Positions 58,243 to 64,000 of a stretch of 64,000 nucleotides of DNA are shown here, piece after piece. The translations under genes and the position numbers were made by a program. Below the pieces are notes generated by a model. The model was not told the DNA's origin and did not search any database. It was given only the letters and a program-made list of their open reading frames with translations. The stretch comes from Campylobacter concisus (GTDB taxonomy: Bacteria; Campylobacterota; Campylobacteria; Campylobacterales; Campylobacteraceae): the NCBI GenBank assembly GCA_002092835.1, contig LVWL01000019.1, positions 236,267-300,266 on the forward strand, given 5' to 3'. Numbering within the stretch: the first letter of the stretch is position 1; every line of letters begins with the position of its first letter.

Positions 58243-58965
58243 TTAAAGTTTAGTGATCTCATCGGCTACTTTTATCGCGGCTTGTTTAACTAAAAGTGCG
58301 ATAAAAAAGTCAAACTGACCAGACTCTGAAGCCTCTAGCTTCTCCACATGGTGTCTAGTCGAGATAGGTAATGTTTTTTTGAAATTTATATTTGAAAGAA
58401 TAAGAAGCCCATTTAGATGTCCGTTTAAAATTTCTGCACTTCCTGAGTAGCTTCCCCTAAGCTCGTCAAATCTAAAATCAAGCCTGTACGTATAAGGTGA
58501 TGTTTGAGTATCGACAACAACGATTCCACGAGAATTTAACTCACGCTGTAAAAACATATAAAAAAGCACTTCAAGGCGTGGATTTGAGTTAAAAACTGCA
58601 GTATTTCCTTCAACACCTGTGTAATATATCGATCTAGCACTACTTCTAGCATCGACGATCCTGTGGAAATAAACCTTTTTTAATCCAACATTAGTATCGA
58701 TCATATTTTTTTCCAAGCAGCAGTTTATTGCTACATCACTTTTATATTTGACACCATTTATAAAAAGACCATCACCCCTGCCTTTACAAGCACTACAATC
58801 AGCCGGTATCCTCATAACCTCTTCAAAGTACATCTTATCTTCACTATTTATGCTCGCACTTTGCACACCGTCTATTCCCTCGCACGATAGACAAAGGCTA
58901 GCTTTAGCCACACAACCAGTTAAAAAGATAGCTGCAAAAACTGCAAATAATGTCGTTCTTAGCAT
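58243..58965 (-). CDS. Cysteine-rich lipoprotein with DnaJ-type CxxCxG motifs
   Basis: A 240-residue lipoprotein: lipobox FLTGC at 14-18, then C25LSCEG and C57SACKGRG, the second a textbook CxxCxGxG zinc motif of DnaJ central domains, and a further CC pair at 82-83. The C-terminal half (VLFYMFLQRELNSRGIVVVDTQTSPYTYRLDFRFDEL) looks like the YajG-type domain of the next gene. I infer a periplasmic or outer-membrane lipoprotein with a metal or redox Cys cluster. It is 7 bases inside the tautomerase operon and shows no other known domain. Confidence 0.7.
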   Translation of the reverse strand: MLRTTLFAVFAAIFLTGCVAKASLCLSCEGIDGVQSASINSEDKMYFEEVMRIPADCSACKGRGDGLFINGVKYKSDVAINCCLEKNMIDTNVGLKKVYFHRIVDARSSARSIYYTGVEGNTAVFNSNPRLEVLFYMFLQRELNSRGIVVVDTQTSPYTYRLDFRFDELRGSYSGSAEILNGHLNGLLILSNINFKKTLPISTRHHVEKLEASESGQFDFFIALLVKQAAIKVADEITKL

Positions 58966-59189
58966 TTTACTTCCTTTTGCTCTTTTTGTTTTTTGCGGAG
59001 ATTTTTTACACTCTCACCTGCGATGCCGTAGTTATTCATATCGATCTCATCGATAATGACAACGGTATTTTGAGCGCTTCTACCTAAAATTTCGCTTATT
59101 AGCTTTGTAACTCCGCTTATCATCTTCTCTTTTTGCTCCACGCTTGGGCTATCACCCTCTTTTGTCACGCAAATTTTCACAAATGGCAT
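58959..59189 (-). CDS. 4-oxalocrotonate tautomerase-family protein
   Basis: A 76-residue protein beginning MPFVKICVTKEGD; after Met removal the N-terminal Pro is the catalytic base of this family. The rest (VEQKEKMISGVTKLISEILGRSAQNTVVIIDEIDMNNYGIAGESV) matches the small tautomerases (DmpI/YwhB type). The physiological substrate is unknown. Overlaps the lipoprotein gene by 7 bases. Confidence 0.88.
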   Translation of the reverse strand: MPFVKICVTKEGDSPSVEQKEKMISGVTKLISEILGRSAQNTVVIIDEIDMNNYGIAGESVKNLRKKQKEQKEVKC

Positions 59190-59391
59190 AGTGCTCCTTT
59201 TTGTAAATTTAGTACTTAAAATTTAATCAAAAACAAAAACCAAATACGGCCGTATCGCCAGCTCACAATAAGGCGAGATATTTTGTGATGATTTTGAAAG
59301 CTGTGACGTGAAATTTTGGTGCAGATAGAACATGCAGTTCATCAAGCAAAAATTTCACTAACTCTTTCAAAAGGGCACAAAAGATAAGCCG
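59190..59391. other. Structured gap between lepA and the tautomerase gene
   Basis: 202 bases without a gene. Holds a perfect 12-base palindrome ATACGGCCGTAT (59244-59255), and a long-range inverted repeat GTGAAATTTT (59308-59317) with AAAATTTCAC (59349-59358) enclosing a loop with a GAAC/GTTC pairing. On the minus strand this is the lepA 3' region and the tautomerase 5' region. It could be a terminator with an added structure, or a small RNA. Nothing was recognised by family. Confidence 0.4.
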
Positions 59392-61181
59392 CTAGTCTAT
59401 TTTTAAGACCGAAAGGAATGCCTCTTGCGGCAAATTTACCTTGCCAATGGCCTTCATCCTCTTCTTACCCTCTTTTTGCTTTTCTAGCAACTTCCTCTTA
59501 CGAGTGATGTCGCCGCCGTAGCACTTGGCTGTGACGTTTTTACCCATTGATTTTACGGTTTCTCGGGCGATTATTTTGTTGCCGATGCTCGCTTGTATCG
59601 CCACTTCAAAAAGCTGACGCGGAACGATCTCTTTCATCGCCTTTACGAAGTCCCTGCCCTTTGTCTGTGCCTTGCTCTCAGGCACGATGATAGAGAGTGC
59701 ATCGACCGTTTCACCAGCCACTTTGACATCAAGCTTTACTAGATCGCCTACGCGGTAGTCGCTAGGCTCATAATCAAAGCTCGCGTAGCCTTTTGTGCTT
59801 GATTTTAGTTTGTCGTAAAAGTCCATAACGATCTCGTTCATCGGGATGTCATACTCTAGCAGCACGCGATCAGTCGTGATGTAATCCATCTTTGTTTGTA
59901 TGCCACGACGGTTGTTTAAAAGTGTGATTATGTTGCCCAAAAACTCGCTTGGCGTGATGATAGTCGCTTTCACGTATGGCTCAAGGATTGAGTCTATTTT
60001 ATTGACTGGTGGTAGCTGGCTTGGGTTTTGAATTTTTAAATTTAGCCCATCAGTTTGGATGACTTCATAAGTCACAGTCGGCGCTGTGGCGATGAGATCA
60101 AGATCAAACTCACGCTCCAGCCTCTCTTTGACGACCTCCATGTGAAGAAGACCCAAAAAACCAACCCTAAAGCCAAATCCAAGTGCGATCGAGGTCTCTG
60201 GCTCATAACTAATGGAGCTGTCATTTAGCTTTAGCTTATCCAGTGCGTCACGCAGATCTTCAAATTTATCAGTTTCTATTGGATAAAGTCCCGCAAAAAC
60301 AAACGGCTTAGCCTCTCAAAGCCACCTACTGGCTCTTTTAGAGGATTTCTAGCCTGCGTTATCGTATCTCCAACTTGCACGTCGCTAACATTTTTAAGTC
60401 CTAAAACCACGATACCAACTTCGCCAGCGCTAAGCGTTTTGGTCTTGATCGGAGCTATAGGATTTGGATACATGAGGTCTAGCACGATGTGTTTTTTGCC
60501 CGTGCCCATGACCAAAATTTCATCATTTTTTGAAATTTCACCATCATAAACACGCACAAGAGCAAGCGCGCCAAGATAGTTGTCAAACCAGCTATCATAA
60601 ATAAGTGCCTTTGTGGGCTTATTTGCATCACCATTTGGCGCAGGAATTCTTGTGATAATCGCTTCAAGCAGCTCTTTTATGCCGATGCCGCTTTTTGCGC
60701 TCACCTCAATCGCTCCTGAGCAGTCAAGTCCGATGATGTGCTCGATCTCGTCTTTTACCCTAGCAGGATCAGCCGCTGGCAGGTCGATCTTATTTATCAC
60801 TGGGATGATCTCTAAGTTGTTTTCAAGTGCGATGTAGACGTTTGCGATGGTTTGTGCCTCTACGCCTTGACTAGCGTCCACTACTAGTAGTGCGCCCTCA
60901 CAGCTGGCTAAAGATCGGCTCACCTCGTAGCTAAAGTCGACGTGACCTGGAGTGTCTATCAAATTTAGAACAAAATTTTCTCCATTTAGTGTGTAGTTTA
61001 GGCGGACAGATTGAGCTTTGATCGTGATACCACGCTCTTTTTCGATATCCATCGTATCCATGATCTGACTACTCATCTCACGGTCACTGACGGCGCCACA
61101 CTCCTGAATAAGGCGGTCAGCAAGCGTACTTTTGCCGTGGTCGATATGAGCGATGATGCTAAAATTTCTGATGTTTTTCAT
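59392..61181 (-). CDS. lepA: Elongation factor 4 (LepA), frameshifted
   Basis: Ribosome-bound GTPase that aids 30S assembly and back-translocation. The N-terminal frame has [15 protein letters not shown] near 11, [12 protein letters not shown] near 76 and NKIDLP near 130. The frame breaks at TT 60308-60309 (read as a missing A in the coding strand). Adding one base reads [16 protein letters not shown] and joins the C-terminal domain ([22 protein letters not shown], and the LepA tail [25 protein letters not shown]). Restored length is 596 residues, the usual size. Monocistronic with a possible TATGAT -10. Confidence 0.93.
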
Positions 61182-61299
61182 ATAAGCTTTACTTTTTACT
61201 AAATTTTGGGCTTTATTTTGCCTAAAGTTGATTTAAATGCCAATAAATATATTTTTATCATAAGCCCGCCAATAGAACTTGGCTCTATTCTCAAAAATC

Positions 61300-62277
61300 T
61301 TAATGACAATATCCAAAGTGCTCATGTCCTTCATCGTCATTTAGCTCACAGATGAGACCAGCTTTGTGCCCAAGGCTCTCGCTCTCAAACTGAAGCGTGA
61401 CATGGCCGATGCCAACGTGATAAAGCTCATGCTCGATGTGCTTTATCATATTTGAAATTTCAGCCACGCTTAGCGCATCATCCACCACCACGTGGGCTAT
61501 GAGCGCGTTTGTGCCAGCATTTATCGCCCAGATATGCAGGTCATGCACGATTTTAACGCCATCTACACCCTTTATAACGCCTAAAATTTCATCCGTATCA
61601 AGCTTAAGTGGCACGGCTTCGATCAGGATATTAAAGCTATCTTTTAGCAAGCTAACGCCACTTTTTATGATGAGTAGCGAGACAAAGATACTTGCGATGC
61701 TATCGGCCTGCGTGAAGTTAAATTTCATCACAAACAAAGCCGCGATAATCGCACCAACTGAGCCAAGCGTATCACCAAGCACGTGCAGATAAGCACCTTT
61801 CATATTTAAATTTTCTTTTGTATCAGCGCTTTTATGCATATAAATAGCCACGACTAAATTTATAATAAGCCCCAAAATACTAACTATAAGCATCGTCTCA
61901 ACTTTGATCTCTGGCTCGTTAAAAAGCCTGATGATCGCTTCTACTATTACAAAAACAGCAAGTGTGATAAGAGCGATGGCGTTTATGAAAGCGGCGATGA
62001 TCTCGACCCTTTTGTAGCCAAAGGTCTTTTGTAAATTTGCCCTTTTTTCTGCGATCTTAAAAGCAACCAGCGACAAAAAGAGAGCAGCAGCGTCTGAGAG
62101 CATGTGAAATGCATCGCTGATGAGCGCAAGCGAGTTTGAAACGAAGCCAAAGACAGCCTCGACTACCATAAATGTGAAAATTAGAAAAAAAGAATTTCTT
62201 AAAACAGTTTTATTGCTAGTGTGAATGTGCATACCGCCATGCTCGGCGTGGGAGTAATGAGAGTGGGTCTCTTGCAT
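61300..62277 (-). CDS. Cation diffusion facilitator (CDF) metal exporter
   Basis: A 325-residue CzcD/ZnT-like exporter, expelling zinc, cobalt or similar ions. Six helices are visible, with the metal-site segment SDAFHMLSDAAALFLS near 54-69 (helix 2) and HVLGDTLGSVGA near 165 (helix 5), giving the HxxxD pattern, plus a cytoplasmic C-terminal domain (VHDLHIWAINAGTNALIAHVVV). The N-terminus is His-rich (HSHYSHAEHGGMHIH, 4-18), a likely metal sensor or buffer. Divergent from the cupin gene; its 5' leader holds a small GCCA-CCT/AGG-TGGC hairpin near 62330-62352. Confidence 0.92.
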   Translation of the reverse strand: MQETHSHYSHAEHGGMHIHTSNKTVLRNSFFLIFTFMVVEAVFGFVSNSLALISDAFHMLSDAAALFLSLVAFKIAEKRANLQKTFGYKRVEIIAAFINAIALITLAVFVIVEAIIRLFNEPEIKVETMLIVSILGLIINLVVAIYMHKSADTKENLNMKGAYLHVLGDTLGSVGAIIAALFVMKFNFTQADSIASIFVSLLIIKSGVSLLKDSFNILIEAVPLKLDTDEILGVIKGVDGVKIVHDLHIWAINAGTNALIAHVVVDDALSVAEISNMIKHIEHELYHVGIGHVTLQFESESLGHKAGLICELNDDEGHEHFGYCH

Positions 62278-62434
62278 CTAAAATGACTACCTTTTACTGA
62301 TAAATTTTAAGCATCCATAGCAAGCTCTGGCGCCACCTGACTAGAGGCTTGGCAAGCTAAAAACTGTATAAATATGCCCTGCATCTGCTTTAGCGCCGCT
62401 TAAAGATTAAATTTCTAAAAATGATAAAAATTTT

Positions 62435-62457
62435 GTTGTAACTCTTGACATTACAAC
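62435..62457 (+). promoter_or_regulatory. Operator candidate 1, GTTGTAA-N9-TTACAAC
   Basis: A perfect 7-base inverted repeat, GTTGTAA (62435-62441) and TTACAAC (62451-62457), spaced by 9 bases and covering the -35 TTGACA. A second copy with the same arm sequence and the same 9-base spacer lies 49 bases downstream. Likely a repressor site for the cupin operon. The bound protein is inferred to be the Rrf2 regulator encoded downstream. Confidence 0.65.
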
Positions 62458-62473
62458 TAAAAATTATTATACT
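62445..62473 (+). promoter_or_regulatory. Sigma-70 promoter of the cupin operon
   Basis: TTGACA (62445-62450), a 17-base spacer, then TATACT (62468-62473): a near-consensus sigma-70 promoter, unusual in Campylobacter because the -35 is present. The start point would be near 62480. Strong core strength suits tight repressor control. Confidence 0.8.
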
Positions 62474-62483
62474 TCGCTCATCA

Positions 62484-62506
62484 GTTGCAAATAAAAATAT
62501 TACAAC
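62484..62506 (+). promoter_or_regulatory. Operator candidate 2, GTTGCAA-N9-TTACAAC
   Basis: GTTGCAA (62484-62490), 9 bases, TTACAAC (62500-62506). Same geometry as operator 1 with one changed base in the left arm, starting 49 bases later. It overlaps the expected transcription start and the 5' leader, so binding at both would block RNA polymerase. Confidence 0.6.
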
Positions 62507-62526
62507 ATAAGGACAAGGAGAACGAA

Positions 62527-62901
62527 ATGAAAAATTATCAAGTTGCAAAGATCGCAAACGAGCCAAGAGTTGAGCTAAAAGAGGCTTTAAATTTAACTGG
62601 CTGTGAGGTATCTATAAACGAGCTTCCGGCAAATGTGAGCGTGCCATTTATCCATGCGCACAAGCAAAACGAGGAGCTTTACATCATCCTAGAGGGTGAG
62701 GGTGAGCTTTTTATTGATGGCGAAGTGATAGCAGTTGGAAAAGGAGACGCGGTGCGCATAGACCCAGAGGGCAAAAGGTGCTTTAGAGCTGGCAAAAACG
62801 GCATTAAAATGATCTGTATCCAGACAAAACACGGTAGCCTAGAGCAATACACTATGAGTGACGGCGTGATAGTTGATGACGTAAAGTCAAGCTGGCTGTA
62901 A
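62527..62901 (+). CDS. Cupin-domain protein
   Basis: A 124-residue single-domain cupin. It has the metal-binding motif 1 with FIHAHKQNEELYIILEGEGELFIDGE (His, His, Glu) and motif 2 with IDPEGKRCFRAG. Start at the ATG at 62527, preceded by AAGGACAAGGAG. An earlier in-frame ATG at 62485 would put the start inside operator 2 and is unlikely. First gene of an operon with the NAD(P)-binding protein. Substrate unknown. Confidence 0.82.
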   Translation: MKNYQVAKIANEPRVELKEALNLTGCEVSINELPANVSVPFIHAHKQNEELYIILEGEGELFIDGEVIAVGKGDAVRIDPEGKRCFRAGKNGIKMICIQTKHGSLEQYTMSDGVIVDDVKSSWL

Positions 62902-62931
62902 AATTTAAAAACAAAATTTAAAGGAGAAATA

Positions 62932-63567
62932 ATGAAAATAGCAATCATCGGAGCAAACGGCAAAAGCGGTGCAAATCTAGTAAATGAGGCACTAAAACAA
63001 GGTTACGACGTCACAGCGATCGTTAGAAACAAAGAGTATAAAAATGGGGGCGTTAAGGTTACTTAATAAAGATATCTTCGAGCTAACAAAGGCTGATCTA
63101 GCTGGCTTTGACGCGGTGATCAGCGTATTTGCAGCATGGAGCGAAGAAACTTTTCCACTTCACAAAAAAGTGGCCGCTCACCTTATAAATTGACTAGAAG
63201 GTACTAGTACTAGGCTCATTGTAGTTGGTGGTGCTGGTACGTTATTTGTTGATAGCAAGGGCACTATGCTAATGGATACGCCGGACTTCCCGGCAGCATA
63301 TATGGGTGTGGCAAAGGCGACTGCGGAGTCTTATTTTGAGCTAAAAGATAGGAGCGATTTGCTTTGGACATACGTAAGCCCAGCAGGCGACTACGACACA
63401 AATGGTGCTCGTACTGGCAAATACGTGCTTGGCGGAGATAACCTCATCTTAAACTCAAAAAATGAGAGCTACATAAGCTATGCAGACCTTGCGCTTGCGA
63501 TCATAGAAGAACTAAAAACAAAAAATTTATACAAAAACGCTTTACAGCAGTTGGCGAGCGAGCATAA
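62932..63567 (+). pseudogene. NAD(P)-binding protein, NmrA/YwnB-like (multiple lesions)
   Basis: The N-terminus has the Rossmann motif KIAIIGANGKSGANLVNEA, and later SAGDYDTNGARTGKYVLGGDNL and SYADLALAIIEEL mark the COG2910/YwnB family (NAD(P)-binding, usually about 211 residues). Three lesions are seen: a one-base excess between about 63046 and 63064, an in-frame TGA at 63191-63193 after HLIN, and a one-base loss in the A6 run at 63520-63525. Correcting the last gives KFIQKRFTAVGERA and TAA at 63565-63567. Unlike other split genes here it carries a stop codon as well, so it may be a true pseudogene. It follows the cupin gene closely. Confidence 0.7.
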
Positions 63568-63574
63568 AAATTAT

Positions 63575-63616
63575 AGATTTGACATAGCTGGCACAAAAAG
63601 TCGGCTTGTCAAATCT
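63575..63616. terminator. Strong hairpin closing the cupin operon
   Basis: AGATTTGACA (63575-63584) pairs with TGTCAAATCT (63607-63616), and AGCTGGC with GTCGGCT inside (two G-U pairs, one bulged T), giving a stem of about 17 pairs with a 7-base loop. It starts 7 bases after the restored stop of the oxidoreductase frame. A-rich sequence before it makes it also a terminator on minus. The plus-strand U-tract is weak. Confidence 0.6.
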
Positions 63617-63653
63617 AAACTGAAAATAAACTGCTTTTAGTAAAAATTTAAAG

Positions 63654-63659
63654 TATAAT
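63654..63659 (+). promoter_or_regulatory. -10 box of the Rrf2 gene
   Basis: TATAAT 23 bases upstream of the Rrf2 ATG, with AAGGA as ribosome site. It allows the regulator to be made separately from the cupin operon. Confidence 0.55.
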
Positions 63660-63682
63660 CAGAAAAAATTTCAAGGACGATC

Positions 63683-64000
63683 ATGCAAGTAGGGATCAAA
63701 TTTTCAACTGCGATCCATGTAATTTTAGCAGCTTGCTTTTTCAAAGATGAGAAAGTCACGAGCGAATTTATAGCGGGTAGTATAAACACAAATCCGGTCA
63801 TAGTTAGGCGCCTGCTTGGCACTCTAAAGGCTGCAGGACTTGTGAATGTCGTAGCTGGAGTTGGTGGTGTGAGTCTTGCAAAAGAGCCAAAAGATATAAC
63901 CCTCCTTCAAATTTTTAACGCGGTAAATGATAAAGAAAAACTTTTTAAGATCCACTCTGACTCACCTAAAGCCTGCCCACTTGGTGGCAAGATCGAAGGC
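63683..64000 (+). CDS. Rrf2-family transcriptional regulator (partial)
   Basis: The frame from ATG at 63683 runs off the window end after 106 codons: MQVGIKFSTAIHVILAACFF, then a winged-helix with INTNPVIVRRLLGTLKAAGLV and GVGGVSLAKEPKDITLLQIFNAV, the Rrf2 pattern, and a Cys in KACPLGG. Family members (IscR, NsrR, YwnA) sense iron-sulfur, nitric oxide or redox state through Cys. The gene pair with a YwnB-like protein matches ywnA-ywnB of Bacillus. The likely target is the GTTG(T/C)AA-N9-TTACAAC operator pair upstream of the cupin operon. Confidence 0.85.
   Translation, partial: MQVGIKFSTAIHVILAACFFKDEKVTSEFIAGSINTNPVIVRRLLGTLKAAGLVNVVAGVGGVSLAKEPKDITLLQIFNAVNDKEKLFKIHSDSPKACPLGGKIEG

Noticed and set aside
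1..64000. Phase-variable poly-G/C tracts
   Set aside because: No G or C run longer than about five bases was found, so the frameshifts are not the usual Campylobacter phase-variation type.
1..64000. CRISPR arrays, prophage, insertion sequences, tRNA or rRNA genes
   Set aside because: I saw no regularly spaced repeats, no integrase, transposase or phage structural genes, and no tRNA-like cloverleaf or rRNA segment by eye. A tRNAscan-SE run would be needed to exclude tRNAs fully.

Overview
The window looks like a chromosomal segment of a non-thermophilic Campylobacter, most likely of the C. concisus/C. curvus group. The DNA is AT-rich, genes are tightly packed with many 1-8 base overlaps, and the gene order matches blocks I remember from C. 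jejuni: mnmH-HIT-trpC-TPR-YkgJ-trmN6; the flgI-flgJ-flgM-flgN-flgK block; truD-thiL; murF-hydrolase-ddl-ruvA; murJ-cysS-msbA-pyrD-M16-dapA-SDR; and pgsA-rseP. The genus is inferred from synteny and protein style, not from a database search.

Layout. 1-4.5 kb: end of pta and ackA (acetate overflow), converging on lpxD-ilvH-ilvB. 4.6-13.8 kb: a long minus-strand run (mnmH, HIT protein, trpC, TPR protein, YkgJ protein, trmN6-like methyltransferase, a 750-residue coiled-coil protein, an FAD oxidoreductase, class II DAHP synthase). 13.9-19.5 kb: plus-strand accessory stretch with two tandem RarD-like transporters, a membrane-anchored small protein and a McrBC type IV restriction system. 19.6-25.4 kb: GH3 hydrolase, gpsA, gatB, atpB, a TSUP permease, sodC. 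25.4-34 kb: flagellar genes (flgK, flgN, flgM, flgJ, flgI on minus; flaG, fliD, fliS on plus) with recognisable sigma-28 and sigma-54 promoters. 34.0-34.3 kb: RNase P RNA on the minus strand. 34.5-45 kb: pepE, truD, thiL, murF, a hydrolase, an orphan antitoxin, ddl, ruvA and a FapA-like protein. 45-57 kb: plus-strand murJ, cysS, msbA-like exporter, pyrD, M16 peptidase, dapA, FabL-like reductase, pgsA, rseP, yggS. 57-62.3 kb: minus-strand comF, two lipoproteins, a tautomerase, lepA and a CDF metal transporter. 62.4-64 kb: cupin plus broken NAD(P)-binding protein plus Rrf2 regulator, with two identical-geometry operator candidates over the promoter.

Flagellar logic: flgI has a sigma-54 promoter, while flgM (anti-sigma-28) and flaG-fliD-fliS have sigma-28 promoters that share the same core, which fits the known hook-then-filament hierarchy.

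The most conspicuous whole-window property is that at least eleven conserved genes, several of them essential (gatB, murF, lepA, aroF, an msbA-like gene), are each split by a single-base frameshift, nearly always an apparent deletion in a short homopolymer. Restoring one base gives the normal family length each time. This pattern is best explained by sequencing or assembly indels, not gene decay. The NAD(P)-binding gene at 62.9 kb carries three lesions and may be a real pseudogene.

I found no tRNA, rRNA, CRISPR array, insertion sequence or prophage. The best candidates for new biology are the McrB with a PUA/EVE-like insertion and an internal start, the Rrf2-associated tandem operators, and a lipoprotein carrying DnaJ-type CxxCxGxG motifs.
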